Shown here: one piece after another, positions 7,647-12,750 of the stretch
How the letters are laid out: every line of letters starts with the position of its first letter
How positions within the stretch are numbered: position 1 is the stretch's first letter
NCBI GenBank assembly: GCA_003157295.1
Contig: PMJF01000064.1
Span: forward strand, 1 to 12,750
Origin: Candidatus Moraniibacteriota bacterium
GTDB taxonomy: Bacteria; Patescibacteriota; Minisyncoccia; Moranbacterales; UBA11712
Direction: 5' to 3'
DNA: 12,750 nucleotides
Notes under the pieces: generated by a model
Databases searched by the model: none
What the model was told of the DNA's origin: nothing
The model's input: only the letters and a program-made list of their open reading frames with translations
Program-made: the position numbers and the translations under genes

Positions 7647-7675
7647 AATATAAAGGATTGCGTAAATTTTTGCAA
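7647..7675 (-). promoter_or_regulatory. candidate sigma-70-like promoter for unit D
   Basis: On the minus strand: TTGCAA (7675-7670), a 17-nt spacer, then TATATT (7652-7647). It lies just after two minus-strand terminators, as expected for a new transcription start. Confidence 0.5.
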
Positions 7676-7705
7676 ATAAAAAAAAGCCTTTTAGCGTTGG
7701 CTTTT
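7674..7705 (-). terminator. short intrinsic terminator, minus strand
   Basis: AAAAGCC (7682-7688) with GGCTTTT (7699-7705), followed on the minus strand by a T-rich run. It is second in tandem behind the stronger hairpin at 7726-7757 and overlaps the -35 of the next promoter. Confidence 0.5.
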
Positions 7706-7712
7706 GAATTTC

Positions 7713-7757
7713 AAAAAAAACGGTTGAGTGGAATCGGTTGTTAAACCGATCCCACTC
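7713..7757 (-). terminator. strong intrinsic terminator of the 191-residue gene
   Basis: GAGTGGAATCGGTT (7726-7739) and AACCGATCCCACTC (7744-7757) form a 14-bp stem with a GTTA loop. The single A/C mismatch becomes a G-U pair in the minus-strand RNA, which then runs into eight U residues. The asymmetry shows that minus is the intended strand. A 3' untranslated region of about 110 nt lies between the stop and this stem and includes ACCCGGCTT/AAGCCGGT (7830-7855). Confidence 0.85.
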
Positions 7758-7865
7758 GGGATCCTAGCTGATGCCAGGAGTTTAGTCTTGCGTTTGAGTC
7801 AGAAATCAATGAGAGGAGTCGCACCTCCCACCCGGCTTATAACTCCAAAGCCGGTGTACCTTTAC

Positions 7866-8441
7866 TTAGACGAAGGCCGCCGCCATGTCGTAGTTGAACC
7901 CGATGGGGGTGCCCCGGGCGGCCGCCAGATGGGCGTAGGCTTTGGCGTGGTCGTAGAACCGGGAACCGGCGGCTGTGGCCTTGTTGGCTTTGCCGGCGAT
8001 ATTGTCCCAGGGGGCCATCTTCTTAAATTCGGCCTCTCCCGCTTTGCATTTGGGGTCGTTGGCCGCTTCTTGGTGTTGCGCTTGACCCGGGACCGCCAGC
8101 CGTATCAGCTCGAAGGCCACCCGGGGAGTCCACGGAGAGGTTTTGCGCAGGTCGGCGGGCGATGCCTGATAGGCTTCCACTTTTTGCCCATAGATGCCGG
8201 CCTCAGCCAGGTTAAAGTCAGCCATGAAAGGTACTTTCCCCACGGAGACCTCGGAGGGTTTAAGCCCATGTATGGAGATCGCAGCCGCGATGTCAGCGCC
8301 TAAACCGATCTTTTCTGCGGTCAAGGGGGCGCCAACGATACCGCCCAAGCGGGGCGAGCCATCCAGATCCAAACTCACGCCATAGCCCATGGCTTGTGCG
8401 TGGATCAATGCCAATGTTGCTTTGTCTTGCCGTGTCAACAT
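7866..8441 (-). CDS. GC-rich orphan protein of unknown function
   Basis: 191 residues starting MLTRQDKATL and ending MAAAFV. I recognise no family. The protein is soluble-looking with no signal or membrane segment. It is rich in Ala, Gly and Lys, has one Cys, and has a Trp/Pro-containing centre (KTSPWTPRVAFELIRL, about residues 110-125). Coding is supported by a strong SD (AGGTGGAG, 4 nt before the ATG), a dedicated upstream promoter (8617-8644), a downstream terminator, and GC-rich third codon positions in this frame only. A hand count of 7921-8400 gives about 62% GC, well above the neighbouring genes. The strong SD and composition differ from the rest of the window and suggest recent transfer or a distinct expression regime. 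The leader (about 165 nt) has a GTGAGA/TCTCAC stem (8461-8497). Confidence 0.8.
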   Translation of the reverse strand: MLTRQDKATLALIHAQAMGYGVSLDLDGSPRLGGIVGAPLTAEKIGLGADIAAAISIHGLKPSEVSVGKVPFMADFNLAEAGIYGQKVEAYQASPADLRKTSPWTPRVAFELIRLAVPGQAQHQEAANDPKCKAGEAEFKKMAPWDNIAGKANKATAAGSRFYDHAKAYAHLAAARGTPIGFNYDMAAAFV

Positions 8442-8616
8442 GGTTCTCCACCTCGTAAGAGTGAGAGGTTGATAAGAAGATACTTTCAGTTTCTCACCGC
8501 TTCTTCCATAGCAGTGATGCGACTTTTTTCCTCCTTTTTTATGGGATTAACTGATTTGGAACGTGGGGATTTTGTTGGGAAGGAGCAAATATATAGAAAC
8601 GTTTTACGTTGTTTAT

Positions 8617-8644
8617 ATAATAACACAAAACAACAGTTGCGCAA
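8617..8644 (-). promoter_or_regulatory. promoter of the 191-residue orphan gene
   Basis: On the minus strand: TTGCGC (8644-8639), a 16-nt spacer, TATTAT (8622-8617). An alternative -10, TTATAT, gives an 18-nt spacer. It sits immediately after the terminator at 8655-8679, in an AT-rich patch between GC-rich blocks. Confidence 0.55.
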
Positions 8645-8654
8645 TATATGTAAC

Positions 8655-8679
8655 AAAAAAAGCCTTTCTACAAAGCTTT
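8655..8679 (-). terminator. intrinsic terminator of the upstream minus-strand unit (unit B)
   Basis: On the minus strand AAGCTTT and AAGGCTT form a 7-bp stem (one wobble) with a 5-6 nt loop, followed by TTTTTTTG. There is no T tract on the plus side, so the direction is clear. Confidence 0.65.
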
Positions 8680-8695
8680 AAAAAATAAGTGGTGA

Positions 8696-8754
8696 GGCGG
8701 GTAATCAACGTTTGGTGAGAAAGGATATTATCCCGTCTCCGTTGATTACCCACC
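8696..8754 (-). repeat. long imperfect hairpin downstream of the 39-codon ORF
   Basis: GGCGGGTAATCAACG (8696-8710) pairs with CGTTGATTACCCACC (8740-8754), 15 bp with one wobble. The 29-nt interior can itself form GAGA/TCTC and GGAT/ATCC. Upstream on the same transcript are ACCAGCTGGACAGCTGGT (8766-8783, perfect inverted repeat) and GCCTCC/GGAGGC with a tetraloop (8790-8805). Together they make a dense 3' structured region before the terminator. Confidence 0.7.
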
Positions 8755-8822
8755 TCGAGTGTTGCACCAGCTGGACAGCTGGTTACCTTGCCTCCCTCAG
8801 GAGGCTTCTTCCCGCCCGGCGC

Positions 8823-8942
8823 TTAGAAGTTGCAGCCCTTGGTGGCATCGTCTTTTTCCCGGCAGTTGGACCGCATCCCGATCTTGGTGGCCGTGCCGGC
8901 GATGGTGGTGTACCCGGTAATAGCCTGCAGCAGTCGTTGCAT
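8823..8942 (-). CDS. possible 39-residue small protein
   Basis: ATG at 8942 on the minus strand, TAA at 8823-8825. The product begins MQRLLQAITGYTTIAG and ends KGCNF, with two cysteines. Support comes from an SD-like AAGAAGGGG six nt before the ATG, strongly GC-rich third positions in this frame (like the 191-residue gene downstream), and position inside a unit with its own promoter and terminator. The overlapping minus frame from 9000 is His-rich and looks like an out-of-phase reading. The ORF is short, so chance cannot be excluded. It could be a small regulatory or toxin-like peptide, but nothing in it assigns a role. Confidence 0.4.
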   Translation of the reverse strand: MQRLLQAITGYTTIAGTATKIGMRSNCREKDDATKGCNF

Positions 8943-9010
8943 AATCGTCCCCTTCTTGGTGCCCCAGTCGAAGCTGAGGCTTCTGATTTTTAGTGGTCAT
9001 TTGGTATGAG

Positions 9011-9187
9011 CTAGTGGGTTTTCCGACCCGCAATCCTCGAAGGGATTCTCACACTAGGAGTACGCGGTGAAATGCTTATACTACCGATAATGTGTCGGGT
9101 AGCGTATCCTCCTCTTCCATACGTTGATGGTTTACTGCATCATCTCTTCGACCTGGGGGAGCCGATGATAATTGGCTATGGACGAAG
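9011..9187 (-). ncRNA. structured leader of unit B, with a predicted three-way junction
   Basis: Three successive folds lie between the minus promoter at 9208-9236 and the 39-codon ORF. First, CTTCG/CGAAG (9146-9150, 9183-9187) encloses AGCCGAT-GATA-ATTGGCT (9160-9177). Second, TACGC/GCGTA (9061-9065, 9102-9106) overlaps the end of CTACC/GGTAG (9081-9085, 9098-9102). Third, CTAGTG/CACTAG (9011-9016, 9052-9057) closes two hairpins, GGT/ACC (9017-9028) and AATCC/GGATT (9032-9047). The last has the shape of a compact three-way junction, a layout used by many riboswitches. I do not recognise the consensus of any named class. It could equally be the 5' half of one large structured RNA reaching the terminator at 8655. 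Confidence 0.5.
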
Positions 9188-9207
9188 AAAATGCGGTGTT
9201 AATCACA

Positions 9208-9236
9208 AGAATACAATATAAATAAAATATCTGCAA
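9208..9236 (-). promoter_or_regulatory. candidate promoter of unit B
   Basis: On the minus strand: TTGCAG (9236-9231), a 17-nt spacer, TATTCT (9213-9208). The transcript would start near 9200 and enter the structured leader at once. Confidence 0.45.
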
Positions 9237-9276
9237 TATACTAGTATTAACTGTGACTGTGGATAACTTTTAAAAG

Positions 9277-9497
9277 AATTCCTGCAAGCGGAGAGGTTCT
9301 GTGACCAGCCCAAGGAGAGGAAAAGCTGGTGGCGTGATGAGCGGGTGGCAAGGGCGAGCTTCCTCATAAAGGCGTCCCCCAGAGGAGCTCAAGCTCAACG
9401 CGCGTAGCCAGGGCGAGCTCCGCAAAAACGCGCCGCCGCCGATATCTCTCATCACCTTCCCTTTTCAGCCTCAACCGCTTGCAGGAATTTCTTTTTT
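9277..9497. ncRNA. candidate structured RNA of about 220 nt, family unknown
   Basis: AATTCCTGCAAGCGG (9277-9291) and CCGCTTGCAGGAATT (9475-9489) form a perfect 15-bp terminal stem. Inside are GTGATGAG/CTCATCAC (9334-9341, 9448-9455), ACCAGC/GCTGGT (9304-9330) and GAGCTTCCTC with GAGGAGCTC (9356-9390, one bulge). AGGGCGAGCT is present twice directly (9351-9360, 9410-9419). On the plus side the terminal stem runs into TTCTTTTTT. On the minus side there is a good promoter just outside the stem (TTGACT at 9521-9516, 17-nt spacer, TAAAAA at 9498-9493), so the strand is unresolved. The rod-like closing stem and size recall 6S RNA, but I cannot confirm this. RNase P, tmRNA and SRP signature sequences are absent. 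Confidence 0.6.
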
Positions 9498-9529
9498 AGC
9501 AAGGCACAAGGAAAAAGTCAAGAAAAACA

Positions 9530-9557
9530 TTGACAAACGCTCTCAATCTGCTAAATT
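9530..9557 (+). promoter_or_regulatory. promoter of the DUF4012 gene
   Basis: A perfect TTGACA (9530-9535), a 16-nt spacer and TAAATT (9552-9557). The leader of about 65 nt contains the GC-rich hairpin at 9586-9604. Confidence 0.65.
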
Positions 9558-9585
9558 AAGCTGTTAAAAGCGTGTCCGGTATTTG

Positions 9586-9604
9586 GCCCGCCTAGCGGCG
9601 AGGC
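9586..9604 (+). repeat. GC-rich hairpin in the DUF4012 leader
   Basis: GCC-CGCC-TAGC-GGCG-A-GGC: a 7-bp stem with one bulged A. It is followed by a TATCTTGTATCTGG stretch and the ATG at 9630. It could affect translation or be a dispersed palindromic repeat. Confidence 0.5.
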
Positions 9605-9629
9605 AAGTATCTTGTATCTGGTATTTTGT

Positions 9630-11009
9630 ATGCAAAATAAGCCAACTAGCACAAAAAAATATTCTCTAAAGTTTTGGATTATCTTCTGGATAGTGGCCTC
9701 TCTGGTTCTTTTTGGTTGGTTTGTATATCTCCAGATAAAAAACAAAAACATCGAGAACTTGAAGCCTCTCGTCAAAATTTTTCCGATCGGAGCAGAGCGG
9801 AGACAGGAGCTGAATGCGCTGGCCGACATCTATGCGAAAGCGGGCGGATTCAATGGCGAAAAAACTTTTCTCATTCTCTTCCAGAACAACATGGAACTTC
9901 GCCCAGGCGGCGGATTCATCGGATCTTTTGGAATTTTGAAAACCAAAGGCGGAAAAATAAGCGATGTCCAGATTTTTGATACCGGAATTTTTGACGCCCA
10001 AATTCCTAACACGGAAACTCCGCCTTATCCTCTAGGAGATATGCTTCCCATAAAATCATGGAAAATGCGCGATTCCAACTGGTCGCCGGACTTCAAAACC
10101 AATGTCGAAAAAGCGCAATATTTTTACCGTCTTGGCGGGGGACAGGAAAACTTCGACGGCGTGATCGCGATCAGCACCAGCGTTCTCAATTCTTTTCTCT
10201 CGATTACCGGTCCGGTGAAGATCGATGATTATCCCGGACTATACAACGATGAAACGGCCATTCTCCAACTGGAATATCAAGTCGAAAAAGGATATGTTGA
10301 ACAGGGGATCGAAAAAAGTGATCGGAAAAGCGTGATGAAAGAAATGGCCCAAGTTTTGGTGGAAAAAGCCCATAATTTCAGCTTGTCCCAGCAGTTTGCG
10401 CTGGCGCAAAAAATCGAAGACCATCTCAAGAAAAAGGACATCCAGTTTTTTTTCCGGGACGACGCGCTTCAAGCCGAAGCGGAAAAGCTGAATTGGGCGG
10501 GGCAAACTCGGGATTTCGACGGTGATTATCTTCAGGTGGTGGACGCCAATCTCAATTCTTTGAAGAGCGATATCTGCATCAGGCGAAAAATTGATTATGA
10601 AATTGATCTGAGCGCCGATCAACCGCAAGCCAAACTGGCCATACAATATGAACATACTTGCCGGGCACGCGACTGGATGACGACGAACTATAACGATTGG
10701 ACAAGAGTTTATGCCCTGGCTGGTTCCTGGCTGGTTGATTCCAGCGTCCCGCCAGAAGAAATGCGCTTTAGCGACGAACTGGGCAAGAAAGTTTTTGGTT
10801 TCCCTGTCTATGTTCCGATCGGAAAAACGGAAACAGTCAACTTAACATACAATCTTCCGGCTGATCTCAAAAACAAGACATATCATCTGCTGATCCAAAA
10901 ACAATCCGGATCGGGCGATCTGCCGGTGAAAATCAGGGTCGTCCAAAAAGACGGCAGCGAAACGGTAATTGAGGAAAAATTGCAGGGCGACAAAGAGTAT
11001 GATTTCTGA
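9630..11009 (+). CDS. DUF4012 domain membrane protein
   Basis: 459 residues. One transmembrane helix at about residues 14-34, then a large extracytoplasmic part. The segment FQNNMELRPGGGFIGSFGI (84-102) and SNWSPDF (149-155) are characteristic of DUF4012, a family I know from CPR bacteria and Actinobacteria; its biochemical role is not established. Two cysteines flank the KIDYEIDLSADQ region in the C-terminal third. The ATG at 9630 is preferred to an in-frame TTG at 9612 because it puts a short basic segment before the helix; there is no SD. The gene has its own promoter upstream and a terminator downstream, so it is probably monocistronic. It ends with TGA, the only such stop among the confidently called genes here. 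Confidence 0.88.
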   Translation: MQNKPTSTKKYSLKFWIIFWIVASLVLFGWFVYLQIKNKNIENLKPLVKIFPIGAERRQELNALADIYAKAGGFNGEKTFLILFQNNMELRPGGGFIGSFGILKTKGGKISDVQIFDTGIFDAQIPNTETPPYPLGDMLPIKSWKMRDSNWSPDFKTNVEKAQYFYRLGGGQENFDGVIAISTSVLNSFLSITGPVKIDDYPGLYNDETAILQLEYQVEKGYVEQGIEKSDRKSVMKEMAQVLVEKAHNFSLSQQFALAQKIEDHLKKKDIQFFFRDDALQAEAEKLNWAGQTRDFDGDYLQVVDANLNSLKSDICIRRKIDYEIDLSADQPQAKLAIQYEHTCRARDWMTTNYNDWTRVYALAGSWLVDSSVPPEEMRFSDELGKKVFGFPVYVPIGKTETVNLTYNLPADLKNKTYHLLIQKQSGSGDLPVKIRVVQKDGSETVIEEKLQGDKEYDF

Positions 11010-11023
11010 TCAACATGAAATGG

Positions 11024-11069
11024 AAAAAGCGAAACAAAACTTTACCGGCTGGCTATTGCCCGCTTTTTT
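11024..11069 (+). terminator. intrinsic terminator after the DUF4012 gene
   Basis: AAAAAGCG (11024-11031) pairs with CGCTTTTT (11061-11068), with a large loop holding GGC/GCC (11051-11053, 11058-11060), and a T run at 11064-11069. The long loop makes it unusual. Its 3' arm overlaps the -35 region of the next promoter. Confidence 0.5.
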
Positions 11070-11083
11070 GATTGTGGTATAAT
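11056..11083 (+). promoter_or_regulatory. promoter of the large terminal gene
   Basis: TTGCCC (11056-11061), a 16-nt spacer and a perfect TATAAT (11078-11083). The leader to the ATG at 11180 is about 90 nt and contains the small hairpin TTAGG/CCTAA (about 11139-11156). Confidence 0.65.
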
Positions 11084-11179
11084 TTAGGCAATAAATGAAT
11101 CTTTATTAAGTGTGTTATAAGAAACAAAAATATTTTGTGTTAGGGGTCGGGACCTAATATCTATAAAAAGAAAAATAGT

Positions 11180-12750
11180 ATGTCAACAATGGAGGAAGGA
11201 ATAAAAAATTTCCATAAGGAAAACGAGAAAAAAATAAAAGCCGCATTTCTATCCGAAGACAACCAGAAAGAGATTGACAAGTGGTTTCCCAATGAAAAAG
11301 ACTTTACTCCGAAAGATTGGCAGAGGGTTGACGTGATTGCCTATCATATTTATCAGCGCCGGATGAGTGGGCATGAAACGAGTCAGGAAGATTTAGCGAA
11401 AGAATACGGACTGCCCGCCGGAGAGTTCAAGAAGGAAAATGTTAACGATATCTTGAAAAAAGAAAAAATTGACCGATGGTCTCCGCAAGCCGAAAAATAT
11501 ATGAGAGACTGGGACAAAGAGACAGCCCTGGAAATATACAAAAGAAAAAAATATGAATGGAAAAAGGAAGAAATCGAGCAGCGAAAAAAAGATGCTCCAA
11601 AGAATAAGGATGAGGAGCAGCCTTTTAACGCGATGGTGCCGGTGACTGAAACCCAAGCTTTGACTCGCCAAGGCGCCAGCCAAGGACGTGATCTGGGAAG
11701 CCGTGGAAGCAGGGATATGATTCCTATCGAGCGTGGAGAAGCCGGATTGCCAGCTATTCGCAAAACGGGCGAAGTTCCGGCGAAACGCGAAAAAGCCGGG
11801 TTTCCCGCCGTTCAAAAAGAAAAAATCAGAGTCAATGTCGTCAACGTCGACGAGATCGTAAAAGGATATGCGTGGCGGCTGGCGGAAGAGAAAGTGCGGG
11901 AACTTTTGCATCGGCCGGAAGAAAATATGCAGTCTGGCGGCCGGCTGAAGTCATTTTGGAATCAAATTTCCGCTCCGTTCCGGCACCCTGTTGAATTTGG
12001 ACGAAAAGCCTGGGTGCGGTTGGCAGAAAACGGTTATCGGGAAAAATTTTATCAGGAAGCGCTGGCGGAAATCACGAATGATCAAAATCTGCTTCTTGAA
12101 ATTGAGGCCAGTGCCCGTTTGAATGCGCCGATCAGAAGAACCAGTGATCCTAATCAGCGCGATCGCCATTTTGAGATACTAGATAAAATTGTCCAAGAAT
12201 ATTCAAATAATGCGGCGGAGAACGAAGAAAAAGGCCGGTCAGTCAATTATCCGCCGGTCGATTCCGCCTTCAAAGGATTGATTAGTCAATACTATCAGCA
12301 CGTGAAGTCCAATCCGGGCGAAAGTCCATCTGATCGGAGAAGCTGGTTTGAACAGGAACAAAAAAATATGATCAACGGCCTCAAAGGCCAGGGACTTCTC
12401 GCGGATGCCGATTTTTTGGGTGACACAGGGAGATCATTGGACGAATCTCGAGAAGGCCGAATGTACGCGACAAATATGTTCAAGGTGGCGGAGGATTATC
12501 TGGCCCATGTGGACAGCAAATTGGCAGAAATGAGAAAAGAAAACAATTTGACGCCGGAACAAATGCAAGCTGCCAGGGAGCATGTGATGTCAACGATGGA
12601 TCTGGATATCAATCTGGGAGCCAAGCTTTCGGACATCCATAACAAGAAGCCGCAAGGAACACTGGGCTGGTTTGAAAAATTTGTGGGTGAAAAAATGCAA
12701 AATTGTCCAATTTTGGGAAGATTGGCTTCGAGTCCAGGAGGAGCGGCGAT
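11180..12750 (+). CDS. large protein of unknown function, 3' end outside the window
   Basis: An open frame of 523 codons with no stop before the window edge. The ATG at 11180 is the first in frame after the promoter; there is no SD. Residues about 41-95 (KDWQRVDVIAYHIYQRRM, then TSQEDLAKEYGLPAGEF) are helical and loosely resemble a helix-turn-helix. Residues 115-145 are a very charged Lys/Glu helix. Residues 150-215 are a low-complexity, Gly/Arg/Pro-containing linker. From about 217 on a helical domain follows, including WRLAEEKVRELLHRPEEN and the Trp-rich SFWNQISAPFRHPVEFGRKAW. No membrane segment is seen in this part, but the missing C terminus may hold one. I cannot assign a family. Codon use matches the plus-strand neighbours. 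Confidence 0.85.
   Translation, partial: MSTMEEGIKNFHKENEKKIKAAFLSEDNQKEIDKWFPNEKDFTPKDWQRVDVIAYHIYQRRMSGHETSQEDLAKEYGLPAGEFKKENVNDILKKEKIDRWSPQAEKYMRDWDKETALEIYKRKKYEWKKEEIEQRKKDAPKNKDEEQPFNAMVPVTETQALTRQGASQGRDLGSRGSRDMIPIERGEAGLPAIRKTGEVPAKREKAGFPAVQKEKIRVNVVNVDEIVKGYAWRLAEEKVRELLHRPEENMQSGGRLKSFWNQISAPFRHPVEFGRKAWVRLAENGYREKFYQEALAEITNDQNLLLEIEASARLNAPIRRTSDPNQRDRHFEILDKIVQEYSNNAAENEEKGRSVNYPPVDSAFKGLISQYYQHVKSNPGESPSDRRSWFEQEQKNMINGLKGQGLLADADFLGDTGRSLDESREGRMYATNMFKVAEDYLAHVDSKLAEMRKENNLTPEQMQAAREHVMSTMDLDINLGAKLSDIHNKKPQGTLGWFEKFVGEKMQNCPILGRLASSPGGAA

Noticed and set aside
7800..7865. tRNA-like appearance of the hairpins after the orphan gene on the minus strand
   Set aside because: The stem CCGGCTT/AAGCCGG has a 9-nt loop without T33, and the following loop lacks the TTCRA consensus, so no cloverleaf can be built.
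7728..8303. A 191-codon plus-strand ORF over the orphan gene
   Set aside because: It is the antisense shadow of the minus gene 7866-8441, which has the SD, promoter, terminator and coding-like third positions; this frame has none.
8486..8509. A seven-codon ORF (MEEAVRN) in the leader of the orphan gene, below an AAGGAGG
   Set aside because: The ribosome site is about 20 nt from the ATG, too far, and the ORF is too short to support a leader-peptide claim.
8712..8993. A 93-codon plus ORF and a 78-codon His-rich minus ORF in the same place
   Set aside because: Both overlap structured RNA and the better-supported 39-codon minus ORF; their composition looks out of phase.
9258..9266. A perfect DnaA box (TGTGGATAA, the complement of TTATCCACA)
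   Set aside because: A single copy with no box cluster and no dnaA or dnaN nearby; not enough to call an origin.
9270..9455. A 61-codon minus ORF inside the 220-nt structured region
   Set aside because: It reads through the terminal stem and nested hairpins, has no properly spaced ribosome site, and its Ser/Leu/Pro-rich product is not protein-like.
6832..9629. Known housekeeping RNAs, CRISPR arrays, or transposase-bearing elements in the island
   Set aside because: I looked for RNase P (GAAAGTCC), SRP (GGAAGCAG) and tmRNA tRNA-like signatures on both strands and found none; there are no regularly spaced repeats and no transposase, integrase or reverse transcriptase ORF.

Overview
The window looks like chromosomal DNA from a Patescibacteria (CPR) bacterium, most plausibly of the parcubacterial type. 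This is inferred from gene content and style. A DUF4012 membrane protein is present. There is a MacA/MacB-like exporter with no outer-membrane partner. Many proteins are membrane-anchored or lack recognisable families. Most genes have no visible Shine-Dalgarno (SD) sequence. TAA, TAG and TGA all appear as stops, so I see no TGA recoding. No 16S rRNA or marker gene is present to confirm the lineage.

Left part (1-1255): the 3' end of a tRNA; a membrane-anchored protein with two cysteines; a short ribosomal protein L33 gene (rpmG, 979-1140); a strong hairpin; and a complete tRNA-Trp(CCA) with an encoded CCA end. The secE and nusG genes that often follow rpmG-trnW are absent.

Exporter operon (1302-6831, + strand): a membrane-anchored helical protein, a MacA-like adaptor, a MacB-type ATPase, and two tandem MacB/FtsX-type permeases. 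The two permeases overlap by 8 nt. Together they could form a heterodimeric ATP-driven exporter.

Central island (about 6885-9500): almost 2.8 kb with no long + strand gene. It is packed with inverted repeats and hairpins ending in T tracts, nearly all in minus-strand orientation. I read it as a tandem series of about five separate minus-strand units. One encodes a GC-rich 191-residue orphan protein with a strong SD (7866-8441). Another has a long structured leader followed by a 39-codon ORF (8823-8942). The others look like structured RNAs with little or no coding capacity. A separate region of about 220 nt, closed by a perfect 15-bp terminal stem (9277-9489), is a strong structured-RNA candidate. 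This island is the most unusual part of the window.

Right part (9530-12750, + strand): a promoter, a DUF4012 protein, a terminator overlapping the next promoter, and the first 523 codons of a large protein of unknown function that runs off the window.
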